DNA of 50,209 nucleotides, from the NCBI GenBank assembly GCA_028285545.1, contig JANQPA010000099.1:1-50209 (forward strand), given 5' to 3'. Below are positions 31,701 through 40,540 of the stretch, one piece after another. The position numbers were made by a program, and so were the translations under genes. The notes beneath the pieces were generated by a model that searched no databases, had not been told where the DNA came from, and saw only the letters and a program-made list of their open reading frames with translations. Numbering within the stretch: position 1 is the first letter of the stretch; each line of letters starts with the position of its first letter. This DNA comes from Saprospiraceae bacterium. GTDB lineage: Bacteria > Bacteroidota > Bacteroidia > Chitinophagales > Saprospiraceae.

Positions 31701-34292
31701 TTGTACCTCTCCACAAGCATCAAAAGAGCCATTATCAAAACTATAAGGTGTAACTGAAGCTCGACCATTTTCATCCACAACTACGTTTATATTTTTGCAA
31801 ATGGCTACGGGGGGGTCGTTATCAATAAAATTTTCAAATTTTACATCTGCGGTACAAGAACTTTCATTGCCACTCTTGTCTTTAACGGTTAAGGTGACTG
31901 TTTTATCAGAACAATTTATAAGGGTTTTGTCCAAAGTCATTTCCTCAATACCACAATTATCGCTGGAACCCATATCTACTTGCTGTGGTTCCAGTGAGGC
32001 AGTGCCAGATTCATCTAATTCAACAGTAATGAGATCCTGGCATCTTGCAACGGGGGCTAAATCATCGACAATGGTAACATTACCGAAGCAACCCCCTACA
32101 TTTCCATTGAAATCCTCTACTAACATTAAAGCTTCAAAGGTTCCAATATCTTCACAAGTAAGGATTGAAGGTTGCCAATTTTTTACAAAAGCAAAAGTAC
32201 AGTTATCAAAACTACCATTATTGATCATGCTAGGACTGAAAGAAACCGTACCCGATTCAGACAGCGGCAGCGTAATATTCTTACATATGGCAGTTGGGGC
32301 CCGACCGTCACGTACCGTTACTCTTCCTACACAAGAACTGGTATTTCCACTTTCATCCGTCACAAGAATAGGAACGTTGTAAGTAAGTACTATCCGTTCA
32401 CAGAAAAAAACTATTTCTTCCTTTCCATTAAAAAAGCTAATTTCTACCCCTCCACAAGCATCATAAGAGCCATTATCAAAATCAGAAGGGACAACCGAAG
32501 CTCGACCATTTTCACCCAGACCAACGTTTATATTTTTGCAAATGGCTACAGGGGGGGCCTTATCAATAAAATTTTCAAATTTCACCTCTGCGGTACAAGA
32601 ACTTTCATTACCGCTCTTGTCTTTGACAGTTAAGGTGACGGTGTTATCAGCACAACTTACAAGGGTTTTGTCCAGAGTCATTTCCTCAATACCACAATTA
32701 TCGCTGGAACCCATATCTACTTGCTGTGGTTCCAGTGAGGCAGTACCTGTTTCAGACAGCGACAACGTAACATCCTTACATATGGCAGTTGGAGGAGTAA
32801 TATCATCCACAACTAATGTTCTTACACAAGAACTGGTATTTCCACTTTCATCGGTCACAAGAATAGAAATAGTTTGAATAATATTTGACCGATCACAAGA
32901 AACATCAATTTTCTCTCTGCCATCCGAAAAACTTATTTCTACCCCTCCACAAGCATCATAAGAACCATTATCAAAATCAGAAGGGACAACTGAAGCCTGA
33001 CCATTTTCATCTAGGTAAATGCGTACATTTTTGCAAATAATTACGGGTGGTTGGTTATCAATAAACTTCACCTCTGCGGTACAAGAACTTTCATTGCCGT
33101 TAACGCCTTTAACGGTTAAGGTGACGGTTTTATCAGAACAATTTAAAATGGTTTTGTCTAGACTCATTTCTTTAAATCCACAGACATCAGAAGAGCCATT
33201 GTCCACATCACTAGCCTGTAATTGACCGATTCCATCAACGTCTAGTTCAACTTCTACAAAGGGATGGCAAATCGCCTGGGCTGAACTAGTAGTTGTAATC
33301 GTAATTTTACCAGTGATGCTGTTCGCTCCACCATCTTTTCCAGGTGTCTTGCTGATATTACGATCATCTGCCCCAAAACTAGTAGATATGAAAGAACCAC
33401 CGCCACCGCCACCATGGTGAATTTTGGTTGTTCCTCCATAAAAGCCACCACCACCACCACCGGCAGAAATATTACCAGCTCCTCCTCCATGAAAACCGAA
33501 TCCTCCATTTGGGTAATTTTGGTTAGTTCCAGCCGTATTAATGATATTTTGGTACGTAAATGGTCTAAGTTTAACTACAGGTGCAATTGTAGTATGGTTA
33601 CCAGTAATGGATTCCGCCATAGTCCATCCATTTGCATTTGATTGAGAATAACAATCAAAACCTCCTCCTTCACCGCCTGATCCGTCATCAGGGCAAGTAT
33701 CTTCTCTACCTCCGTTTTTACTACCAACGTTTCCTCCATCACCTCCTTCCTTAGCCCCCTTTCCTACATGTAGTGTTACATCCGGACCTGCGTTAGTTGC
33801 TCCCCCGCCGCCGCCTGCAACAGCTAATACGTGCCAATTTTGGCCGTTTGCATCTGCACCAGGAGGCAAATAAAGCACAGCCGAGGAACCTCCTCCTCCA
33901 CCAGACGATGAAAACAAATTAGAGCATCTCGGATCGGCATTTAACCCACGGTGGCCTACAAAGGCAAGTATGGTTCCTCCAGGCCTTAATGCCCGCTGTA
34001 ATTGATAAGATACTTTATAGGTTGCATTGACCATTGCTCCTGAACCTCCTGAAGTATTAGGGCAAGAACCCTTAGTAATAATACTACCACCATCTGCTCC
34101 GCGTACGGATATGGCCAATGTGCTCGTTTCAGGAATCGTGTAAACTGCGAAAAGATTTCCGTGGGTTTGAGGGGTAATCGTTTTCGAATCATCACATAAC
34201 AATGTTGGAGGTGATTGAGAAATTAAGCTCAATGGACTGAAAATGAATAAGCAGGCCATTAGCCAATAAGTAGTTTTGCTTTGTGTATTCAT
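28746..34292 (-). CDS. giant T9SS-sorted repeat protein (Gly-rich, HYR-like, TSP3)
   Basis: An 1848-residue surface protein. Order: signal peptide; a Gly-rich region (about 30-335) with GGSGAMV, GGGGGSSAV and AGGGGGATN resembling the Gly_rich domain of ALK/LTK receptors; nine Cys-containing HYR-like cassettes (about 337-1073), each starting with an AICK- or ARCQ-type segment; seven repeats of about 75 residues (about 1074-1603) of the form PVPD-LPT-C-DNC-W-FDDGNGN-QTQ; a tenth cassette; one thrombospondin type-3 Ca-binding motif (DSDNDGLLDSCDNCPDTYNP, about 1697-1733); and a T9SS type A sorting domain at the end (NAFPNPF, PAGIYLVRL). It is probably exported through the outer membrane and attached to the cell surface, with adhesion as the likely role. 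The hybrid regulator gene lies 94 bp upstream on the same strand. Confidence 0.92.
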   Translation of the reverse strand: MNTQSKTTYWLMACLFIFSPLSLISQSPPTLLCDDSKTITPQTHGNLFAVYTIPETSTLAISVRGADGGSIITKGSCPNTSGGSGAMVNATYKVSYQLQRALRPGGTILAFVGHRGLNADPRCSNLFSSSGGGGGSSAVLYLPPGADANGQNWHVLAVAGGGGGATNAGPDVTLHVGKGAKEGGDGGNVGSKNGGREDTCPDDGSGGEGGGFDCYSQSNANGWTMAESITGNHTTIAPVVKLRPFTYQNIINTAGTNQNYPNGGFGFHGGGAGNISAGGGGGGFYGGTTKIHHGGGGGGSFISTSFGADDRNISKTPGKDGGANSITGKITITTTSSAQAICHPFVEVELDVDGIGQLQASDVDNGSSDVCGFKEMSLDKTILNCSDKTVTLTVKGVNGNESSCTAEVKFIDNQPPVIICKNVRIYLDENGQASVVPSDFDNGSYDACGGVEISFSDGREKIDVSCDRSNIIQTISILVTDESGNTSSCVRTLVVDDITPPTAICKDVTLSLSETGTASLEPQQVDMGSSDNCGIEEMTLDKTLVSCADNTVTLTVKDKSGNESSCTAEVKFENFIDKAPPVAICKNINVGLGENGRASVVPSDFDNGSYDACGGVEISFFNGKEEIVFFCERIVLTYNVPILVTDESGNTSSCVGRVTVRDGRAPTAICKNITLPLSESGTVSFSPSMINNGSFDNCTFAFVKNWQPSILTCEDIGTFEALMLVEDFNGNVGGCFGNVTIVDDLAPVARCQDLITVELDESGTASLEPQQVDMGSSDNCGIEEMTLDKTLINCSDKTVTLTVKDKSGNESSCTADVKFENFIDNDPPVAICKNINVVVDENGRASVTPYSFDNGSFDACGEVQISFLDGKEKIDFSCERVDLTYDLTILVTDESGNTSSCVGRVRVIDARAPTAICKNITLPLSESGTVSFNPRMINNGSFDNCTFAAVINWQPSILTCEDIGTFEVLMLVEDWNGNVGGCFGNVTIVDDLAPVARCQEVTVQLNESGTASLEPQQVNLGSSDNCGIEGMSLDITSFDCSSLGMHTVKLTVQDKSGNSHSCEANIIVEEGVLPVPDITSLPDIEAECSAVINAPTATDNCAGTIVGTSGDLSKISTPGTHLITWKYDDGNGNVATQTQTVIIKDEIKPIPDVASLPTIRGECSATVSSAPTASDNCSGTITGTTNDPLVYNSQGTHTITWTFDDGNGNSISQTQTVIVEDVTKPVPDLSTLPTVTGECSATVSTVPTANDNCTGQTIIGTTSDPLTYSTQGTHTITWTFDDGNGNSISQTQTVIVDDVTAPVPDAASLPTVTGECAASLSQTPTATDNCEGTIIGTTNDPLSYASQGTHTVTWTFDDGNGNVSTQTQTVIIKDITAPVPDLATLPTITGNCEAGLEPPFATDNCEGQVIGTTFDPLYFDKEGAYTVTWVYDDGNGNTSSQDQTIIIEDDIAPVPDRNNLPTLRAQCGLTVSTKPTATDRCVGTVIGTTTDPLTYNTQGIYLITWNFDDGNGNTSSQTQRVVIRDTKAPVPDQANLPTLTGSCSVMITNFPTATDNCAGSVTATTDSPLEFDQEGTYAILWNYDDGNGNTSIQTQWVIVGGDAAPNALCKNISIPMQSSGLVNIKAVDIDNGSFDDCGSVTLLISPAGSIFGSSLSPTSNMDIHCVKGKVQNLLLSVTNEKGNTAYCQAKVTLEGMDSDNDGLLDSCDNCPDTYNPNQKDSNNNGKGDACEEDSNPNPNPGGWGGWSLKKQGQENNNLITKLNAFPNPFQEEINLSFNLNQEEKATIEIFNIHGQRVHTLLSEVAPKGEHRVLWDGKDQNGQPMPAGIYLVRLRAGKVLINKKVMLQR
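29485..31072 (-). repeat. seven tandem ~75-codon repeats in the T9SS protein
   Basis: Seven units, each starting PVPD or PIPD and ending QTQ-VI. The units closest to each other (second and third) are the most alike, which indicates growth by local duplication. Confidence 0.9.
31090..32830 (-). repeat. 741-bp (247-codon) tandem duplication of a three-cassette block
   Basis: Matching stretches lie 741 bp apart (for example CTCTTCCTACACAAGAACTG near 31580 and 32321). The period covers three HYR-like cassettes, and a partial third copy extends on either side. DNA-level identity is high enough to suggest recent duplication. Confidence 0.85.
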
Positions 34293-34386
34293 AGGTTGAT
34301 TGTTTATTTAAATTGAAAAATTTGAATAACACAAAGCTGCACGAGATGTGAAAAGCTAATTTTACATATTGTTCGAAAGTCTTTAC

Positions 34387-37300
34387 TTATTGTTCAGAGA
34401 GGGCATTTTTCCGGTATTGTGAAGGGGAGATGCCCATTTCTTCGGCGAAGATCCTGGAAAAATAGGTTGGATTGGAAAAGCCGGTCTCAAATGCTACTTG
34501 GGTGATATTGAGATCAGGCTGCTTGGCTAACCTTTCCTTTGCTTCGTGTAGGCGAATGGATCGGATATAATGCGAAGTTGATTGACCGGTCAGGGCCTTG
34601 AGTTTATTATGTAATTGGGTTCTACTCATTCGGATAGCACGGCAGAGTTCGGTAATGCCAAAGGTTTCGTCAGCAAGATTTTGTTGGAGGATACCTTGAA
34701 GCTCAAAGATAAAGGTGTCTTCTTGCTGTGATATGGGTTGATCTAAAGCCGTTTTTCCTATCAGCAATTGATAGCGTTCTTGCAAGGTTTTTCTAAGTTC
34801 AAGTAGTTTTTCCAGCCGTACCAACAATTCTTTTTCATTAAAAGGCTTTGACAAATAGGCGTCGGCTCCCTGCTGCAGTCCGTCGATTTTAGAGTCTGCA
34901 TCTGATTTGGCGGTAAGCATAATGATGGGAATGTGGCTGGTACGTATATCTCTTTTAAGTGTATTACAAACTTCAAATCCATCCTTTTTGGGCATCATGA
35001 CATCACTTATTATGATGTCTGGAACTTCCTCTAAAGCTTTTACTATTCCGGCTTCTCCATCGACTGCATAGGATAATTGATATAGTCCTTCCAGGCAAAC
35101 CGTCAGATATTGCCGGACATCGGCATTGTCTTCTATTATCAATAACTCCGGCAGGTCATCCTTTGAGGCTAATGGTGTAGAATTTAATATTTCTTTGTCC
35201 AATTGAATGGAGGCAGGTTTGGGTATGGAAACAGGAAAAGCATTCCTGGTAGCAAAGGGTGCCAAACGTTGAATGGGTAAGTGCACCATAAAAGTACTTC
35301 CTATGCCTTTTTTGCTTTGAACTTCAATTGTTCCACCCAACAGCTTGATCAACTCTTGAGTAAGCGATAAGCCAATCCCGGTACCTTCACCTTTACGGGT
35401 AGTCGAATCATCCACCTGATAAAAGCGATTAAAGATGTGGGGCAATTCATTTTGGGAAATGCCAACCCCTTCGTCCTGGACGCTAAGTAGCAAACATTCT
35501 TGTATTTCTTGCGAAAGACCTGATGGTGATGGCACCTTTGCCAGTTTCAACAATACTTTTCCCCCTTTTTCAGAATATTTTATTGCATTGGAGAGCAGAT
35601 TGGAAGTAATCCTTAAGATGATTTCCGGATCATAATCCATGATTAATTCCTCTTTTTGAGGCTCAAATTGCATTTGTATTCCCTTACCAGCGCCAAAAGA
35701 ATGGAAGGACTCTGAAATGTAATTGATAAAAGGGATGATGTTTCCTTGGATAAGTTTTGGTTCTAATTTGCCAGCTTCCAATTTACGTAAGTCCAGAATT
35801 TGATTAACCAAATTCAGGAGTTCGTCTGTATTTCGTCGGATCATTTTCGTTCCCTTGGTTAGCCACTGATTTGGGTTTTGATTGATCTTATCGGCCATCC
35901 CACTAATTACGGTTAAAGGAGTGCGCAATTCATGTGAAATATTCGTAAAAAAGCGTGATTTTGTCTCGTCTAAGGACCGTAATTCCTGGGCTTGTTTTTC
36001 GATAACTTCCTTATCTTTTTGAATTTGCTCCGTTCTTTTTTCAACTAAAACTTGCAAACGTTTTCGTTCCGTCAATATTCGGCGCAGCCATAACCAACCA
36101 CCAAATAAGAAGGGCAGGGCACAAATCACATAAAACCACCAGGTTCGGTAAAAGAATTCCTCTACATGGATGATTATTTCTAAAGGAGTAACCGTTCTTT
36201 GGCCTTTATGATCAATTCCTTGGATCTGAATGATATAATCACCCACCGGTAAATTGTTAAGGTTTAACTCGGATGCCGGACCTAAATTAGACCAGGAAAA
36301 ATCTTCTATAGTACTTCTCTTAGCTTTTTTGGGAATTATTCTATAGGAGTAAGTATGTTTAGTAAGATCAACGTATTCAGAAATGGCAAAATCCAGATTT
36401 AGAAATCGATTGGCAGCAGGAATTTTTATTGGGTTTTTAGTATTTAAAGCTCCAATATGAGTTTTATTTTTTCTATCCTTTTTATCGAAATAAGTTATGC
36501 TGGTAAGAAAAATATGGAGAGGGATATTTTCAATAAAAGATTTTCTAAGTTGAACTGGGTCCAGCACATTGATTCCCTGGACCCCACCAAAAGCCATACG
36601 CCCATCGGGAAATTTGACATAGGAGGTTCTATTAAACTCATTGTGGATTAATCCATCTTCTTCTGATATATCAAATAAAACTTTTCCTGTTGCAGAAAGG
36701 ACGGTAATACCATCATAAGTCCCTACCCAACGATTGCCTTCTTCATCAGCAAGAATGCCGGTAACCGTATTGTGGGAAAGACCATTAATTTTAGCAATTT
36801 GTTGCAGATTTTGAGTCAAAGGATCAAAAATGAATACTCCAGAACTAAAAGTTCCCAGCCATAATGTCCCATTTTCTCCAGGATGAACAGAAGTAATATG
36901 GTTATCAGGCAAACCATTGGAAGAGTTAAAGTATGAAACTTGATTATTGTGGAGATCTATTTGCCAGAGTCCATTTTTAGCAGCTACCCATAGCATTTTT
37001 TCTTCAGAAGAATATAAGTCATTGACTTCACTTGCTATACTAAAAGGCACTCCCTTGTGGATAAATGGAGCGGCTTTCCGGTTGGACAGATTACACCAGA
37101 ACAATTCCCCATTGTTAGAAAAAAGGAGGATTTCCTCCTTATTGATAAAAATAAACTTATTACCATTTATTCCGAAGTTTAGACTTTCGAATTTATCATT
37201 TGTCAAATTATAGCGAAGCATTATTGAATCAGCTGACATCCATAGATTCTGATCTTCAGAAATAAAAAGGGAGGAAAAAGCAGTGGATTTAAAATTTTCA

Positions 37301-38724
37301 TTGACTAATCTACTGTAGTCACCGCTTTGTAAGTTAAGCTTAAAATCCCAGGAGTCGGTGTTAAAAAATAAAGTATTACTATCCAAAACACCCATGGCCC
37401 GGATACCAAAAGTAATTGGATAGGCCTTTATCCCTCCTGACTCTATTTGAATGTCCGCCATTACCAATCCTCCGAAGGAAGTCCACCTTAATTGTCTTTT
37501 AAAATCCTGACTAAAAAAAACATCTGCAAAATTGTTAATTCGCCCATATGGAGCAAAATCCTTCATTTCATCAATTAATGAAGAATAATTGTAAAATTGC
37601 CCTTCTTCGTCCATCAGGATATGCAGGCGCTCCGTTGCTTGGAAGTCATTTTCAGGAGTGCCGGTAATGCCAAAAGTGATCAATAAATTTTTGAAATTGT
37701 CGATATCAACCCTTACCGCTAATTGACTTTTATTTTTTTGGAGATCTAATATTTGATTAAGTGTTTGTTGGGAAGAAACTGTTGAACTTGGAATATGAAA
37801 GGTATAAAAACCATGATAAGGCCCGATATAAAGTAATATCTCATCTGATTTTAATGAAGAAATTGTAGCAACTCCTTGTTTAATAATTATTTCATTTATT
37901 CCTTCAAATTGAAATGATTCCTTCAAAAGATCTTCAAAAGCATAAAAATATTTTTCTCTTGTTATAAGATCATAAGCTGCCAGACCTTCAAAGGGAATAA
38001 AAAACCAAGCTTTTTGATTTTGGATAATAAAGGAGCGAGAGAATAAAAAATTTGATTTATTGTTGAGATTCCCTTTAAATTCAACTATTACCTCCTTTTT
38101 CCCCTGGACATCTAAATGATAAATTCGGGAGGTATCTTTTTCTCTTACTAAGGCAAATATACCATCCTGGGGGTCTTCGATGAGATTTAATATGATCTCG
38201 GAAGGTCTAAATTGAAAAAAGTAATGCTTTTGAGTATCAGGATTAAATAAAAAAACTATAGATGTATGTTGAGTTGTAGACAATCCAAAAAGGTAGCCCT
38301 TTTTAGTTTGACCAAGTATATACCAATTCAGCTTTTCTTCTATTGAACTCAAACTATCTACTTCCAAAGAATAGAAAAAAGATTTTTTCCCATCAAACTG
38401 AAAAAAACCAATTTCTTGATCTTCAAAGGCAAATTCACAGAGGTTGATCCAAAGGCGGCCTTGGTTATCCGAGATGGTATTATGGATACAATTATTAGGG
38501 AGTCCTTCGCTTAATCCAAAAGAAGAAATAGATACAATAGTTGGAGAGGGAAGGGTATCTATGAATAGATTAGCTTGAGAAAAGGAGTAGGAACTAAAAC
38601 AACAACAAACCATAATCATACAATAACGAATGCTAGTTGTCAGATTATGAAGAATTATCGAAGTATGATCATCTTTGTAAGATGAATTCATCGAAAGAGA
38701 AATTTTTTGATGAGGTTGGTGCAA
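34387..38724 (-). CDS. hybrid two-component system sensor/AraC regulator (HTCS)
   Basis: A 1445-residue one-protein signalling system. After a possible signal segment (about residues 33-52), the periplasmic part holds two-component beta-propeller repeats (for example GLPNNCIHNTISDNQGRLWI, GLPDNHITSVHPGENGTLWL and GLSHNTVTGILADEEGNRWV) and a Y_Y_Y domain (about 780-850). A single membrane helix (about 858-880) leads to HisKA (SHELRTP, His about 930), HATPase, a receiver domain (Asp about 1240 in IISDVMMPKKDG) and an AraC HTH (about 1345-1440). In Bacteroidota such proteins usually control polysaccharide utilisation loci, but no SusC/SusD pair is here. The next gene in the same direction is the giant T9SS protein, its likely target. 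A start at 38691 is also possible. Confidence 0.93.
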   Translation of the reverse strand: MHQPHQKISLSMNSSYKDDHTSIILHNLTTSIRYCMIMVCCCFSSYSFSQANLFIDTLPSPTIVSISSFGLSEGLPNNCIHNTISDNQGRLWINLCEFAFEDQEIGFFQFDGKKSFFYSLEVDSLSSIEEKLNWYILGQTKKGYLFGLSTTQHTSIVFLFNPDTQKHYFFQFRPSEIILNLIEDPQDGIFALVREKDTSRIYHLDVQGKKEVIVEFKGNLNNKSNFLFSRSFIIQNQKAWFFIPFEGLAAYDLITREKYFYAFEDLLKESFQFEGINEIIIKQGVATISSLKSDEILLYIGPYHGFYTFHIPSSTVSSQQTLNQILDLQKNKSQLAVRVDIDNFKNLLITFGITGTPENDFQATERLHILMDEEGQFYNYSSLIDEMKDFAPYGRINNFADVFFSQDFKRQLRWTSFGGLVMADIQIESGGIKAYPITFGIRAMGVLDSNTLFFNTDSWDFKLNLQSGDYSRLVNENFKSTAFSSLFISEDQNLWMSADSIMLRYNLTNDKFESLNFGINGNKFIFINKEEILLFSNNGELFWCNLSNRKAAPFIHKGVPFSIASEVNDLYSSEEKMLWVAAKNGLWQIDLHNNQVSYFNSSNGLPDNHITSVHPGENGTLWLGTFSSGVFIFDPLTQNLQQIAKINGLSHNTVTGILADEEGNRWVGTYDGITVLSATGKVLFDISEEDGLIHNEFNRTSYVKFPDGRMAFGGVQGINVLDPVQLRKSFIENIPLHIFLTSITYFDKKDRKNKTHIGALNTKNPIKIPAANRFLNLDFAISEYVDLTKHTYSYRIIPKKAKRSTIEDFSWSNLGPASELNLNNLPVGDYIIQIQGIDHKGQRTVTPLEIIIHVEEFFYRTWWFYVICALPFLFGGWLWLRRILTERKRLQVLVEKRTEQIQKDKEVIEKQAQELRSLDETKSRFFTNISHELRTPLTVISGMADKINQNPNQWLTKGTKMIRRNTDELLNLVNQILDLRKLEAGKLEPKLIQGNIIPFINYISESFHSFGAGKGIQMQFEPQKEELIMDYDPEIILRITSNLLSNAIKYSEKGGKVLLKLAKVPSPSGLSQEIQECLLLSVQDEGVGISQNELPHIFNRFYQVDDSTTRKGEGTGIGLSLTQELIKLLGGTIEVQSKKGIGSTFMVHLPIQRLAPFATRNAFPVSIPKPASIQLDKEILNSTPLASKDDLPELLIIEDNADVRQYLTVCLEGLYQLSYAVDGEAGIVKALEEVPDIIISDVMMPKKDGFEVCNTLKRDIRTSHIPIIMLTAKSDADSKIDGLQQGADAYLSKPFNEKELLVRLEKLLELRKTLQERYQLLIGKTALDQPISQQEDTFIFELQGILQQNLADETFGITELCRAIRMSRTQLHNKLKALTGQSTSHYIRSIRLHEAKERLAKQPDLNITQVAFETGFSNPTYFSRIFAEEMGISPSQYRKNALSEQ

Positions 38725-38880
38725 GAATGTTACAAAAAAAAATTCCAGATTCTTAGCTTAACCTTCTTCAGCTTTTTTTTATCTGTAGGTGGCTAATATA
38801 ACGCCCATTCAAATTAAGCAATATTGAAATAGAAAGCTAATAAGCATGAGTTTTTTTATGTTGTTAAAAAAGACATTGGA

Positions 38881-38934
38881 TTGTGTAAAAACTTCTACCT
38901 GTCGGAATACAGACGTTCTTCGTTTTTACACCAC
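38881..38934. repeat. GTGTAAAAAC inverted-repeat element (copy 1)
   Basis: TTGTGTAAAAAC (38881-38892) pairs with GTTTTTACACCAC (38922-38934) over 10-11 bp, with a loop of about 29 bp. The same arms occur at 48163-48255. It lies in the gap between the hybrid regulator and the META-like lipoprotein gene. A TAATTTTG -7-like element (38940-38947) follows, about 85 bp before the downstream ATG. Confidence 0.65.
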
Positions 38935-39032
38935 CCAAATAATTTTGTTTAGGCAGCTTTTTTAAGAAAAAACAATCTACCCTACCAACCATTTCCCTCC
39001 CCAAGGTCGTCTACCTAGAAAAAGATAGACCA

Positions 39033-39803
39033 ATGAGAATAAGAATTTTCCTGCTACTGTTTTCCATTATCATTTTGGATATTGCTTGTGACAAAAATCA
39101 GGCAGAACCTAAAACTGAAGATATTTTCGGGTTTTGGAGATATCAATCAGGTTTTGAACTACCTCCCACTTCAAGTTATTTCGAACCTTTTCCATTGGCA
39201 CACATAGAACTGAAGGAAGGGGGCAATGCAAATGGTTTTACCTCTAGAAATTTTTTTGAGGGTAGTTTTAAACATAATCCAAATGGCCAATTCCAATTAG
39301 ATGTTCAAATGACGACCAGGGTTGCCGATACCCCTTGGTCAGGAGCTTTTTTGCAGGCCCTTGGAGAAATTGATTCTTATTCTATTGAAGGCAATAAACT
39401 TAGTCTTATTGACTCAGAGACCAATGAAAGTTATGTTTTCCTAAAATTAACTGAGGATACCTGTATGCCCGTTATTAATGATGAGAATGTCTACAACACC
39501 ATTTCTTCCGATGAGTTTCGAATTCGAGAAGTCACCTTATTAGATGGAACCTGCCTTGAGGTGTTAATCGAATATGGAGGAGGATGCAAAGGGATTGATG
39601 CAGTATTAATGGGAAGTGCAATTTATTTAGAATCCAATCCTCCTCAATTAGGGGTAAAAATAGTCGTAGATGATGATGATCATTGTGAAGCCTTAGTAAA
39701 GGAATATTTTCGATTTGATCTTAAAGATTTCCAATACGAGGGTTCAGAACAACTGATATTAAACCTTAAAGATTGGGATCATTCAGTGACCATAACCTAT
39801 TAA
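39033..39803 (+). CDS. META/HslJ-like lipoprotein
   Basis: A 256-residue lipoprotein with lipobox LDIAC (Cys near 19). The N-terminal half (about 30-145) resembles a META (HslJ-type) domain: FGFWRYQSGF, HIELKEGGNANGF, FFEGSFKHNPNGQFQL, then DVQMTTRVADTPW and a final strand YSIEGNKLSLID. The C-terminal half (about 145-256) is beta-rich with a DDDDH stretch and is not recognised. Function unknown; META proteins occur in the periplasm or envelope, sometimes under stress. The assignment rests on pattern, so it is moderate. Confidence 0.7.
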   Translation: MRIRIFLLLFSIIILDIACDKNQAEPKTEDIFGFWRYQSGFELPPTSSYFEPFPLAHIELKEGGNANGFTSRNFFEGSFKHNPNGQFQLDVQMTTRVADTPWSGAFLQALGEIDSYSIEGNKLSLIDSETNESYVFLKLTEDTCMPVINDENVYNTISSDEFRIREVTLLDGTCLEVLIEYGGGCKGIDAVLMGSAIYLESNPPQLGVKIVVDDDDHCEALVKEYFRFDLKDFQYEGSEQLILNLKDWDHSVTITY

Positions 39804-39853
39804 TGTTTTCAAATAAATTGCCCGGCGGTGGCCGGGCAATTCATTTGAAAACA
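39804..39853. terminator. bidirectional hairpin filling the gap between convergent stops
   Basis: A 22-bp stem (39804-39825 with 39832-39853) with one mismatch and a CGGTGG loop. It begins directly after one stop and ends 3 bp before the other gene's stop. T-rich arms lie on both sides. Confidence 0.88.
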
Positions 39854-39856
39854 AGC

Positions 39857-40276
39857 TTATTTATTTTCCCGATAAAAAATCTTGCTTACAATTTTCCACC
39901 CTTTATCTGTCTTTAACAGGCTCATAAAATCATGAAAAATAACCTCAGGAGTCTCGACCATTAATCTGGCTTGAGCAGCATTCCCTTCAATATGAATGCT
40001 TACTATTCGATTCTTACGGTCATTTTTTTGTCCATCTTTCATCCTGGCTACAAAATCTTTTAAAGGAATAATTCTAGTACCTTCATCAGTTACAAATAAC
40101 ATTTGTCCTTCTGGTAAAAAAGCCTTTGTAAACATGGCTTTATCTCCATTAGAAGCACCATCCATATAATATCCCAGGGTCTGTTTAACGGCCTCCAAAT
40201 CTGTATAGTCCGTTTGTGAAATTGTTGCTGACATAATTCCAATTTGTAAGAAAGTGAATAACAATATTTTTTTCAT
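39857..40276 (-). CDS. secreted lumazine-binding-like (NTF2 fold) protein
   Basis: A 139-residue exported protein (signal peptide ending near SATIS). It matches the putative lumazine-binding/NTF2-like group: DLEAVKQTLGYYMDGASNGD, MFTKAFLPEGQMLFV, and the terminal FMSLLKTDKGWKIVSKIFYR. The last motif is strongly typical. The true ligand is unknown. It is a single gene ending in the shared hairpin. Confidence 0.85.
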   Translation of the reverse strand: MKKILLFTFLQIGIMSATISQTDYTDLEAVKQTLGYYMDGASNGDKAMFTKAFLPEGQMLFVTDEGTRIIPLKDFVARMKDGQKNDRKNRIVSIHIEGNAAQARLMVETPEVIFHDFMSLLKTDKGWKIVSKIFYRENK

Positions 40277-40439
40277 CTTTATTTAGTTTTAGTTCAGAGT
40301 TCAATTAGAGGTTGTTTTATTGAAAGTATAGTTGCTTATTGGAGCTTTTTTCTCACGCAGCCACCTCCGGCCGCCAAGGATTCCACAAATTTTGCAAATA
40401 CCGCAGAATTAAATGAAAAATTTAATCCGCACAGAATCT

Positions 40440-40502
40440 ACATATTTGCTAATTTGCACATCTGCTAATCTGCACATTTGCTAATCTGCACATCTGCTAA
40501 TC
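40440..40502. repeat. 16-bp tandem repeat x4 (ACATYTGCTAATYTGC)
   Basis: Four imperfect copies (units at 40440, 40458, 40474 and 40490) with alternating C/T positions, joined directly to the 8-bp TCATAGAA repeat. Located between the lumazine-binding-like gene and the aminotransferase gene end. Confidence 0.85.
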
Positions 40503-40540
40503 ATAGAATCATAGAATCATAGAATCATAGAATCATAGAA
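40501..40540. repeat. TCATAGAA x5 tandem repeat spanning an aminotransferase stop codon
   Basis: Five perfect 8-bp copies. The minus-strand aminotransferase ends inside it: the last residues (DSMIL) and the TGA stop are encoded by repeat units. Because 8 is not a multiple of 3, losing or gaining a unit on the CDS side changes the C-terminal residues or moves the stop. Confidence 0.95.

Noticed and set aside
29485-32830. Several plus-strand open frames opposite the surface protein gene
   Set aside because: They are antisense shadows created by the repeated, stop-poor coding sequence, and they repeat with the same period as the sense protein.
28746-38724. Horizontally acquired island for the giant protein and regulator
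   Set aside because: Base composition by eye is like the neighbours and no integrase, tRNA or direct repeats flank the block.
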